In this document: in pieces, positions 45,349 to 53,327 of the stretch
Layout: each line of letters begins with the position of its first letter
How positions within the stretch are numbered: the stretch's first letter is position 1
Assembly: GCA_030727405.1 (NCBI GenBank)
Contig: JANRBR010000039.1
Coordinates: 175,674 to 239,673 of the forward strand
Direction of reading: 5' to 3'
DNA: 64,000 bases
Source of the DNA: Crocinitomicaceae bacterium
GTDB lineage: Bacteria > Bacteroidota > Bacteroidia > Flavobacteriales_D > Crocinitomicaceae
Made by a program: the position numbers and the translations under genes
Notes under the pieces: generated by a model
Told to the model about the DNA's origin: nothing
Database searches by the model: none
What the model saw: only the letters and a program-made list of their open reading frames with translations

Positions 45349-47502
45349 ATGATTAAACGTTCCTTCCTTGCCATAATTGGCATTGTTCTTTTTTGTTGGA
45401 TTGGCTTTGTTTCTTATGGACTACTGCACAAAGAAAATGCACAGGACTTTCGCTCCTATTTTTCTACCCAAGATGGGGTCGTATGGGCCATCCATCACCC
45501 AGAAGAAGTCAATTGGGATGAACACAACATCCAAACACTTTCCCTTAATCAATCGATTTACTCTTCCGTTGTTCCAAAAATAAAAGAACCAGCTTCGTTC
45601 ATTTTTGGTTCCAAACGTGTTTTGTTTCTCATTGAGAAAGCCCATTCCTGGAAAAAACAAGAAATTAAAAAACTATTTCAAAACGGACTGTTTCCTTTTG
45701 AGATGGGTAAATTAAATTCTTTTGAATATGGTGCCTTGCATGGAATATTCAAAGGAAATCAACTGCTTATATACGATGGAGAGCTCAATCAACCCTCAGA
45801 TGCAATATTTAGTATAGATACCAAAGCAAGTTTCAGTAAGGTCATCCTTTCTCCTCGCGCAACTAAGAGAAAGACAAGCGATATGTACATCAAAAGTGGC
45901 CGTATTTATACCTACACGAAAAGTCAAATAACAGCCAAGCACATTTTAACAATTGACGACCGACGCATTTTCGCTACCTTCCTGTCTTCGAACATTGACT
46001 CTTATGCTTTTTACGAAAAAAATTACCTGTCCGAAATTGATCCAGTATTTGCTAAATCACATTTCGCGGGACAAATGATTTCAAATGGAGTTGTGTTCGT
46101 TGGTAAAGACTCTGCAACTGCTGCTGTTTTTGATTACCAAGAAGAATACACACCCATCGACATTCTAAATGATAAACTTCAAATCGAAACGAGCAATGAA
46201 GATGCTGCATCTTACAAAAACCTAGGATTTTCGCGTTTATTAACGAAGTCAAAATCGGACCTTTACGTAGCACAATCGAATGGATTTGCTGTGGTTTCAA
46301 CTTCGAAAGATTTGGTTGACTTTTTAATTTCTGAAGCAGAACTAGCCAATACTCTTTCTCAAGACGAACAAGAAATCAATCAAATCTATGGAAATTTACC
46401 TCGAAAAGTAGCCTCTCGTCAGGTTTCACGAAAAGGTCAAAAAACGATCAGTGTTTACGAAAACAAAATGCTTGAGACAACTTGCCGACTCATCGATTCC
46501 GTGGAGAGAAAACAATCGAATGACGTGAAAGATTACTTTGTCATGAATCCAGGTGAGCGTGTTTTGGATTTTGTTGCTTTACCAGAAAGAGGCAATGTCA
46601 TTGCATACACCGACAAACAAAAATTAATAGGATACATCAACGGATTGAAAAAATGGGAAAAGAAATGCTCACAAGTTGTCATATCCATGGGACTTGTTGA
46701 ACATGGACAATCGTTTGTTGCTGTCCAATTTGCTTCTGAAGTTCAACTTTTTGATAAAACCGGCCGTCTCGTTTTCAACATGACAAATTATCCTAAAACA
46801 CAACCACTTGCCTATACAGCGAACAACGTTTTAGGATTTGTGTTAGCTAATGCTAAAACAAGCATTCAATTGCTAAACGACAAAGGAGCTCTTGTAAAAC
46901 CTTTCCAAGTAGTTGGAGACATTCAACAAATGGAAGTAACAAATGGAGCGAATAATCCTATGCTTGGCGTTCGCACAAATACCATGTATTATACCATTGA
47001 TCTCGGGAAACGAAAAACCCTCTCCAAAATCTCAATTGATAGTACATATCGCATTGTTAATACAGGCAAAGAACTAATACCAATATCAATAAAAAATAGC
47101 TCCATTAGTCTTAGCATAAAGGGTAAGGCCACACAATTTAAAATAAAAAGTAACGTTAAATTGCTCGGGTCCTATGAATGGAACAAAGAAGTTGTGTTCG
47201 TTCTATCTCGTGGTAAAGAACTTTATGCTTACCAACAAAACGGAAAAATACTATGGGAAAAATCGCTTCCGGTGCAAGAAATTACATCGATGAGCATCAA
47301 ACTTTCCAAAAATGGTTCTCCGCTGATTTGTGTATTAGATGCCATTGATAATGAGCTTTATTTAATGAATCAGCTCGGACAGGCATTCGATCAAAACAAT
47401 CGCCACGGTGAAACGAAGGCTCAAGTGAGTGCTTTCGGAACAAATGCTTACTCGATTACTACCTTTCTAGGATCCTACTTAATCCAATACACGAAACAAT
47501 GA
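45349..47502 (+). CDS. Membrane-anchored protein of unknown function with propeller-like C-terminal half
   Basis: A 717-residue protein I cannot assign. It begins with one hydrophobic helix ('FLAIIGIVLFCWIGFVSYGLL') acting as anchor or uncleaved signal. The first ~380 residues are mixed; the rest contains beta-rich units of WD/PQQ-propeller style, e.g. 'QSFVAVQFASEVQLFDKTG', 'TSIQLLNDKGALVKPFQVVG' and 'GKELYAYQQNGKILWEKSLP'. No enzyme motif is seen. Its stop overlaps the start of the OmpA-family gene by 4 bases, so the two are translationally coupled and may form an envelope complex. Confidence 0.7.
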   Translation: MIKRSFLAIIGIVLFCWIGFVSYGLLHKENAQDFRSYFSTQDGVVWAIHHPEEVNWDEHNIQTLSLNQSIYSSVVPKIKEPASFIFGSKRVLFLIEKAHSWKKQEIKKLFQNGLFPFEMGKLNSFEYGALHGIFKGNQLLIYDGELNQPSDAIFSIDTKASFSKVILSPRATKRKTSDMYIKSGRIYTYTKSQITAKHILTIDDRRIFATFLSSNIDSYAFYEKNYLSEIDPVFAKSHFAGQMISNGVVFVGKDSATAAVFDYQEEYTPIDILNDKLQIETSNEDAASYKNLGFSRLLTKSKSDLYVAQSNGFAVVSTSKDLVDFLISEAELANTLSQDEQEINQIYGNLPRKVASRQVSRKGQKTISVYENKMLETTCRLIDSVERKQSNDVKDYFVMNPGERVLDFVALPERGNVIAYTDKQKLIGYINGLKKWEKKCSQVVISMGLVEHGQSFVAVQFASEVQLFDKTGRLVFNMTNYPKTQPLAYTANNVLGFVLANAKTSIQLLNDKGALVKPFQVVGDIQQMEVTNGANNPMLGVRTNTMYYTIDLGKRKTLSKISIDSTYRIVNTGKELIPISIKNSSISLSIKGKATQFKIKSNVKLLGSYEWNKEVVFVLSRGKELYAYQQNGKILWEKSLPVQEITSMSIKLSKNGSPLICVLDAIDNELYLMNQLGQAFDQNNRHGETKAQVSAFGTNAYSITTFLGSYLIQYTKQ

Positions 47503-50156
47503 AAAAACTACTTGTTGCACTGCTTATTTTCACCTTTCACGTAGAAATTCAAGCACAAAGTTACCTAGGGTTGGGAACGAATTACTCCGGAGTAATCGGA
47601 AACCAAACCAATCCCGCTAGTTTTGTTGATGGGCGCTATAAATTTGATATGCTCCTGTTCGGCACGAACTTAAACGTGTACCAAAACTTTGGGTATTTTG
47701 ATGCCAACGCGATGCGTTCTGCACAAGGTGGAAAAGGGTACTGGTGGGTTAAATCATTTGCTGATCAAAACATTCTGAACGCATGGTCTCAAGATTTCAC
47801 TCCTCAAAATCAAAGCTTCATCGATCGATTTATTGTACACAATTACGATGAATTCTCCACAAAAACACTTGGTGCAAACATCAATTTTCAAGTAGATGTA
47901 TTGAATACAATGTTTCACATCAATGAAAAAACAGCCATTGGATTCAATGTGAAGAACAGAACAATTATCAATGTCGATAACATGGACCCTAAATTGGCTG
48001 TACTCGCTGAAGAAGGATTGGAATACCCTAACCTGTGGAACGAAGTATTCAATGAGCAATTATTCAACGTCAACTACATGACTTGGTCCGAACTTGGCTT
48101 TAACTATTCTCAAGTTCTCATGGATAACAAAGAGCATTTTTTAAAGATAGGTATTGCACCAAAATTATTAGTTGGACACGCTGCAGCATATGTTTACACA
48201 GACGATTTTTCATACAATTTGGTCAATGAGGATACCTCTCAGTACCTCTCCGGTACTTTCGACTATGGATATTCAGATAATGCGAATGGAATCATCAATA
48301 ACGGATTAAATGGAATCGACCCAAGCGTCCAAGATCTTATAACCCCAGCATCGAAACTTGGTTTTGGACTAGATATTGGACTTGTTTATGAATGGAGACC
48401 GAAACATGCGGATTTTAAATACGACATGGATGGCGAAACAAATTTATGGAGACGGGATGAAAACAAATACAAGTTGCGTGCTGGAATTTCCCTTTTAGAC
48501 ATGGGTAGCATGAAATTTACGAAAGGTGGCTTAAGCCGTAATTTCGCCGTAAATACCTCCAATTTATTTAACTTACAGCGCTTTGAAACGGCAACGAATT
48601 TAGAGGGATTTGATGGAATAATTGACACCTTAATCCAACAATCTGCAGCTGCAGGAAACACCGAGTGGGTTGCGCTACAACAAACATCACAAACCTTCAA
48701 AATGCGCACACCAACTGCTGTGAGCATGCAATTTGACTATCAAATCTGGAAGGGTTTCTACATTAACGCTACCACGATGGTAAACGTTATTTCTCAGAGC
48801 AAAGACACGAAAGTGAAAACGGCGAATCAATTCTCCATAACGCCAAGCTTTGACAGTCCCTATTTTGGACTTTACATGCCAATTTCCATGAACCAATATA
48901 GCGGAATGAAATATGGCTTTGCGACGCGCCTAGGGCCGGTTGTGTTGGGCGTAACCGATATGAGCGTGCTTTTAGCAAAAGACAAAATTAACGGAGTGGA
49001 GTTTTACTTTGGAACCAGAATTCCGATTCTATATAAAAAGGTAAAAGATAGAGACAAGGATCAAGTGTCGGATAAGAATGATAAATGTAAAACTGTGCCA
49101 GGTATTTGGGCTTTTAACGGCTGTCCGGATACGGATAAAGATGGCATTCCCGATTCAAAAGATGATTGCTTCGACGTTCCAGGAATCGCAGAATTTAACG
49201 GATGTCCAGATACAGATGGAGATAAAATCATGGATAAAAAAGATTCGTGTCCTACCCTTGCAGGCATCATAGAATTTAATGGCTGTCCAGATACCGACGG
49301 AGATAAAATCATTGATCCGGAGGATGATTGTCCAAATACTGCCGGACTCAAAGAATTTAAAGGATGTCCAGATACTGATGGCGATAAAATCATCGACCAA
49401 GATGACGACTGTCCAAACATAGCAGGATTGGCCTCTTTGAAAGGATGTCCGGATAAAGATGGAGATGGAATAACAGACAGCGATGATGCATGTCCAGATC
49501 ATGCCGGCCCTAAAGAAAAAATGGGTTGTCCCGATAAAGACAATGATGGCTTGTTTGATTACATCGATGATTGTCCAGATACACCAGGTCCAAAAGAAAA
49601 CAATGGTTGCCCTTATCCAGATACCGATGGAGATGGTTTATTAGACAAAGATGATGATTGTCCAAACCTTTTTGGCCCGAAAGCAAACAACGGTTGTCCT
49701 TATATTGACACCGATAACGATGGATTATTGGATAAAGATGATGATTGTCCAAATACACCTGGTCCGATTTCTAACAAAGGTTGTCCTGTCATTGAACAAG
49801 AAGTGATTGAAGTGTTGAAAACGGCATTTGATAATTTAGAATTTGAAATTGGAAAAGACATTATTCTTGAATCCTCTAAAATTTCCTTGTCTGAACTTGC
49901 GGATGTCTTGAAGAAAAAACCGACTTGGAAATTGGAAATTGCTGGTCATACAGATAACCAAGGTGATGACAATGCTAATTTGGTGCTTTCAAAAAAACGA
50001 GCAGAATCTTTGAAAAATTACTTGATCTCTCAAGGCATTGATGGCGGACGATTAATCACCTTGTATTTTGGGGAGAAAAATCCAATCGCTGGCAACGACA
50101 CTCCTGAAGGCCGTCAGAAAAATAGGCGTGTTGAAATGAAAGTGGTATTTGATTAA
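47499..50156 (+). CDS. DUF5723 / TSP3-repeat / OmpA-family outer-membrane protein
   Basis: An 885-residue protein. Signal peptide ('LLVALLIFTFHVEIQA-Q'); about 20-500 a DUF5723-type barrel ('SYLGLGTNYSGVIGNQTNPASF'); about 505-765 nine thrombospondin type 3 calcium-binding repeats (e.g. 'DTDGDKIIDPEDDCP'), each followed by a short Gly-Cys-Pro linker; about 770-885 an OmpA-like peptidoglycan-binding domain ('LEIAGHTDNQGDDNANLVLS', 'KKRAESLKNYLISQGIDGGRL') with the Asp and Arg that grip diaminopimelate. So a barrel is tied to the cell wall through a calcium-stiffened stalk. Translationally coupled to the preceding unknown gene; a terminator follows. Confidence 0.88.
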   Translation: MKKLLVALLIFTFHVEIQAQSYLGLGTNYSGVIGNQTNPASFVDGRYKFDMLLFGTNLNVYQNFGYFDANAMRSAQGGKGYWWVKSFADQNILNAWSQDFTPQNQSFIDRFIVHNYDEFSTKTLGANINFQVDVLNTMFHINEKTAIGFNVKNRTIINVDNMDPKLAVLAEEGLEYPNLWNEVFNEQLFNVNYMTWSELGFNYSQVLMDNKEHFLKIGIAPKLLVGHAAAYVYTDDFSYNLVNEDTSQYLSGTFDYGYSDNANGIINNGLNGIDPSVQDLITPASKLGFGLDIGLVYEWRPKHADFKYDMDGETNLWRRDENKYKLRAGISLLDMGSMKFTKGGLSRNFAVNTSNLFNLQRFETATNLEGFDGIIDTLIQQSAAAGNTEWVALQQTSQTFKMRTPTAVSMQFDYQIWKGFYINATTMVNVISQSKDTKVKTANQFSITPSFDSPYFGLYMPISMNQYSGMKYGFATRLGPVVLGVTDMSVLLAKDKINGVEFYFGTRIPILYKKVKDRDKDQVSDKNDKCKTVPGIWAFNGCPDTDKDGIPDSKDDCFDVPGIAEFNGCPDTDGDKIMDKKDSCPTLAGIIEFNGCPDTDGDKIIDPEDDCPNTAGLKEFKGCPDTDGDKIIDQDDDCPNIAGLASLKGCPDKDGDGITDSDDACPDHAGPKEKMGCPDKDNDGLFDYIDDCPDTPGPKENNGCPYPDTDGDGLLDKDDDCPNLFGPKANNGCPYIDTDNDGLLDKDDDCPNTPGPISNKGCPVIEQEVIEVLKTAFDNLEFEIGKDIILESSKISLSELADVLKKKPTWKLEIAGHTDNQGDDNANLVLSKKRAESLKNYLISQGIDGGRLITLYFGEKNPIAGNDTPEGRQKNRRVEMKVVFD

Positions 50157-50176
50157 ACCAACTTAAATGAATGGCA

Positions 50177-50204
50177 AAAGGGAGGTTTGAAGCCTCCCTT
50201 TTTT
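50177..50204 (+). terminator. Rho-independent terminator after the OmpA-family gene
   Basis: GGGAGG pairs with CCTCCC across a 7-base loop, flanked by A4 before and T6 after. Confidence 0.92.
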
Positions 50205-50207
50205 GTG

Positions 50208-50266
50208 TTAAGACAGTGTTAAGTTTTCTCAGAATTCAATTAACACAACCTTAACCTAGGATTAAT
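50208..50266 (+). promoter_or_regulatory. Pho-box-like TTAA repeats at 11-bp period upstream of the TonB receptor
   Basis: TTAAG begins at 50208 and 50219; TTAAC, TTAAC and TTAAT begin at 50240, 50251 and 50262. Spacing is 11 bp within each group, with the two groups one base out of register. Direct repeats at 11-bp period are the hallmark of PhoB/PhoP-type sites (TTAACA in Bacillus PhoP; an 11-bp unit also in E. coli PhoB). A TTCCTTTG -7-like element follows at 50288. The phoB/phoR-like genes lie downstream in the same cluster. Confidence 0.55.
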
Positions 50267-50317
50267 TTTCGAATCAAAGTACGGTTGTTCCTTTGCATCG
50301 TTAATTAACCATATTTT

Positions 50318-53164
50318 ATGAAGTCCTATTTTCGATTATTATCCATCCTATTTTTTAGTTTATTTCAACTTAACTCATTCGCACAATCTGGAAGTATTTC
50401 AGGAATTGTGAAGGACAAAAACAACAGCAGTGTTCTTGAATCTGCTAAAATCATGTTGATGGGAGTGAACAAAATGGCACTTTCGAATGAAAAAGGAGAA
50501 TTTTCTTTTACCAACATTGAACCGGGTACTTACATGTTGGAAGTTCGTTTCATGGGCTATGTTTCATTGAAAAAAGAAAACATCCTTGTATCGGCAGGTC
50601 AAAATACCATCGTTGAAATCGAAATGGACAATTCAACGAAAACAGAAAAAGATGTTAAGGTAACATGGCAAACAAAACCAAAAGGGGATTCGGAAATTAC
50701 TAAAATGCAATACAACCAAGGTGGTCTCGTGGATGGAATCAATAAAAGCACCTTTACGAAAACACCAGATGCACGGGTTTCCGATGTTTTTAAACGAATC
50801 AGTGGGGCGAGTGTACAAGACAATAAATTTGTTGTAGTAAGAGGTTTGAGTGATCGCTACAATTTCGCTTTAATTAATGGAGCATCCTTGCCAAGTACAG
50901 AAAGTGACAGAAAAGCCTTTGCTTTTGATATTTTTCCTTCCAATATGTTGGAAAATCTATTTGTGATGAAAAGTGCCACTCCGGAATTACCAGGTGAATT
51001 TGCTGGAGGAGTCATCGATATCAAAACATTGGAACCTAGAGACGAAGATTTTCAAAACATTCAAATTGGTGGCGCATACAACAGCATTGCTACCTTCAAA
51101 AATTCTAAAACTTACACTAGTGGAAATTCGGACATTTTTGGATTAGGATCTTCGACACGACAAATACCTGAGGGATTGCCTACAACAGCCGAATTCAATG
51201 CCTTAACAAATGAGCAAAAAGCAACATTTGCTAAATCCATTCCAAATTCTTGGGGATCTATAAACCGTATGACGCTTCCTAATTTCAACTTACAATATTC
51301 CATTGGGAAAATGTATACCTTGAAAAACAAAAAGAAACTAGGCTTTGTACTTGCTTATTCTTATGCCAATAATTTTCAATTCAATTATGTCACTAGACGA
51401 GAATTTGAAGAACAAGTAGGAGGAGTTGTGACCAAAAATGAATTGAGAGATTCAGCTTACACCCAATCCGTTCTAAATACGGGTATGTTCAACTTGAAAT
51501 ACCAACTCAATGCGAAAAATGACATTCAATTAAAAACATTATACTCCATTAGTGCCAATGACAAAGTTAATACAAGGGTAGGAAAACGCGACATGGATAT
51601 CGAGTCTATGTATAATGAGAAGTCAACCAACATTTGGTACACTCAGAACAATATCTTGACGAGTCAATTAATCGGAAATCACAGCATAAAAGATAAAATA
51701 AAACTTACTTGGAACACGGGGATTAGTGACATATCGAGACAAATTCCATTCTTAAGAAGAACCGTATACCAACAAGTGGATACAACGCTTCCTTATTTCG
51801 CGGTGATTCAATCCAATGATATTTCCACTTTAGGAGCTGGAAACATGTTTTGGTCAAACCTTAACGAGCGTATTTACAGTGGTCGATACGACCTTTCTTA
51901 TCAACTCGGAAAAGAGGATTCAAAGAATTTCGTTAAAGCAGGCGGGATGCACCAATACCGTTCTCGTACCTTTGATGCTAGAAACCTTGGATTTAGTAAA
52001 TACGACCCATCCGGTAGTGCAAACTTTAATAGCAATCTACTTCTACTTCCTGAAGATCAGATTTTCAGCGCAGAAAATTTAGGTCAAATGGATTCCGGTC
52101 AAGGAGGATTTAAATTAGAAGAAGGCACAAATGTGGATGATAGCTACCAAGCATCTTCTATGTTACATGCTGGATACGCGATGATTGATACCCGTTTGTT
52201 TTCAAAATTAAGAATTGTGACTGGAGCACGTTTGGAATCGTACAACCAACAGTTCCATTACATTGAATTCGGTTCTAACGCTCAAAGAGACCTGGATACA
52301 ACGGTTATGGATATTTTACCATCCATTAATTTAACTTATAGCTTCACAAAACGTTTCCAATTCAGAGCAAGTGCTTCAAGAACCTTGTCTAGACCTGAAT
52401 TCCGTGAATTAGCACCTTTTACTTTTTACAACTTCTTAAACGACAACTTAACCGCTGGTGATCCAAAATTGCAACGTGCTTTGATCAACAATTACGATGC
52501 AAGATTGGAGTATTTCCCTGGTGAAGGTCAAGTGATTAGTGTTTCAGGATTCTATAAAGACTTTCAGAATCCAATTGAATTAATCTTGCGCACCGGTACA
52601 TCTGGTACACCAGAATTGTATTACAAAAACGTAAGTGCAGTGAAAAGCTATGGTGCAGAATTAGAATACCGAATGAAATTAGATTTCCTAAGTAAGGACA
52701 CGAATTCGTTCTGGAAAAACATCACATTTTACACAAATGCTTCTCTTATTCAATCCAAAGTTGATTTGAGTGACGTTTTTGGACAATCTGAATACCCGAA
52801 CTCTACACGTCCAATGCAGGGACAATCTCCATTTATCATCAACGCTGGTTTATTCTACAGCAACGATAACGACTTAAATGTTAGTTTGTCATATAATTTG
52901 GTTGGACAACGAATTGCTATTGCGGGAAGTATCCAAGAACCAAGCGTATGGGAAAATGGTCGTAATGTGTTAGACTTCCAAATATCAAAAACTTTCAAGG
53001 ATAAATATGAAGTAAAATTAAATGTGAAAGATGCATTAGCACAGGATTTGGTGTTCTTCCAAGACATCAATAAAAATCAAAAATACGACAAAGGCATTGA
53101 TAGCGCATGGCAAGAAATCACCTTCGGACAAACAATTAGTTTATCCCTAAAATATAAATTCTAA
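50318..53164 (+). CDS. TonB-dependent receptor with carboxypeptidase-regulatory-like domain
   Basis: A 948-residue outer-membrane receptor. Signal peptide ('LLSILFFSLFQLNSFA-Q'), then a CarboxypepD_reg-like domain (about 25-110, 'GSISGIVKDKNNSSVLESAK'), a TonB plug (about 125-240, 'RVSDVFKRISGASVQDNKFVVVRGL' is cut here to its key part 'VVVRGLSDRYNFALINGA'), and a 22-strand barrel to the C-terminal 'QTISLSLKYKF'. There is no SusD partner, so it is probably not a glycan receptor. Position between Pho-like boxes and a PhoB/PhoR-like pair suggests uptake of a phosphorus compound; this is inference. A terminator follows. Confidence 0.9.
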   Translation: MKSYFRLLSILFFSLFQLNSFAQSGSISGIVKDKNNSSVLESAKIMLMGVNKMALSNEKGEFSFTNIEPGTYMLEVRFMGYVSLKKENILVSAGQNTIVEIEMDNSTKTEKDVKVTWQTKPKGDSEITKMQYNQGGLVDGINKSTFTKTPDARVSDVFKRISGASVQDNKFVVVRGLSDRYNFALINGASLPSTESDRKAFAFDIFPSNMLENLFVMKSATPELPGEFAGGVIDIKTLEPRDEDFQNIQIGGAYNSIATFKNSKTYTSGNSDIFGLGSSTRQIPEGLPTTAEFNALTNEQKATFAKSIPNSWGSINRMTLPNFNLQYSIGKMYTLKNKKKLGFVLAYSYANNFQFNYVTRREFEEQVGGVVTKNELRDSAYTQSVLNTGMFNLKYQLNAKNDIQLKTLYSISANDKVNTRVGKRDMDIESMYNEKSTNIWYTQNNILTSQLIGNHSIKDKIKLTWNTGISDISRQIPFLRRTVYQQVDTTLPYFAVIQSNDISTLGAGNMFWSNLNERIYSGRYDLSYQLGKEDSKNFVKAGGMHQYRSRTFDARNLGFSKYDPSGSANFNSNLLLLPEDQIFSAENLGQMDSGQGGFKLEEGTNVDDSYQASSMLHAGYAMIDTRLFSKLRIVTGARLESYNQQFHYIEFGSNAQRDLDTTVMDILPSINLTYSFTKRFQFRASASRTLSRPEFRELAPFTFYNFLNDNLTAGDPKLQRALINNYDARLEYFPGEGQVISVSGFYKDFQNPIELILRTGTSGTPELYYKNVSAVKSYGAELEYRMKLDFLSKDTNSFWKNITFYTNASLIQSKVDLSDVFGQSEYPNSTRPMQGQSPFIINAGLFYSNDNDLNVSLSYNLVGQRIAIAGSIQEPSVWENGRNVLDFQISKTFKDKYEVKLNVKDALAQDLVFFQDINKNQKYDKGIDSAWQEITFGQTISLSLKYKF

Positions 53165-53186
53165 GAACGATTCTATCGTAAAGATG

Positions 53187-53210
53187 AAAAGCGGCGTTTG
53201 CCGCTTTTTT
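53187..53210 (+). terminator. Rho-independent terminator after the TonB receptor
   Basis: AAAGCGGC-GTTT-GCCGCTTT with T6 at the end: a compact, perfect 8-bp stem. Confidence 0.92.
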
Positions 53211-53236
53211 ATTTTGTTAATATACGGCGCGATTCC

Positions 53237-53274
53237 TTAACAAAGTCTTAAAGTATATTTAAGGGTCTTATAAC
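53237..53274 (+). promoter_or_regulatory. Four Pho-box-like repeats at 11-bp period upstream of the secreted protein gene
   Basis: TTAAC (53237), TTAAA (53248), TTAAG (53259) and ATAAC (53270) start exactly 11 bp apart. The series ends about 20 bp before a GAAATTTG sequence at 53296 that may be the -7 element. The same type of array precedes the TonB receptor gene, supporting shared control by the PhoB-like regulator encoded downstream. Confidence 0.6.
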
Positions 53275-53327
53275 TTGGACTAGCGAATTATATCGGAAAT
53301 TTGTTTCGATAACAAAAATAAAAAAAG

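Noticed and set aside
49061-49502. Minus-strand ORFs of 119 and 115 aa over the TSP3 repeats
   Set aside because: They arise from the repeated codons of the TSP3 region; repeats in the antisense product follow the sense repeats.
49070-49790. Short-repeat CRISPR-like array with GGATGTCC-type motifs
   Set aside because: The repeated words are the NGCPD codons of TSP3 linkers inside an uninterrupted gene.
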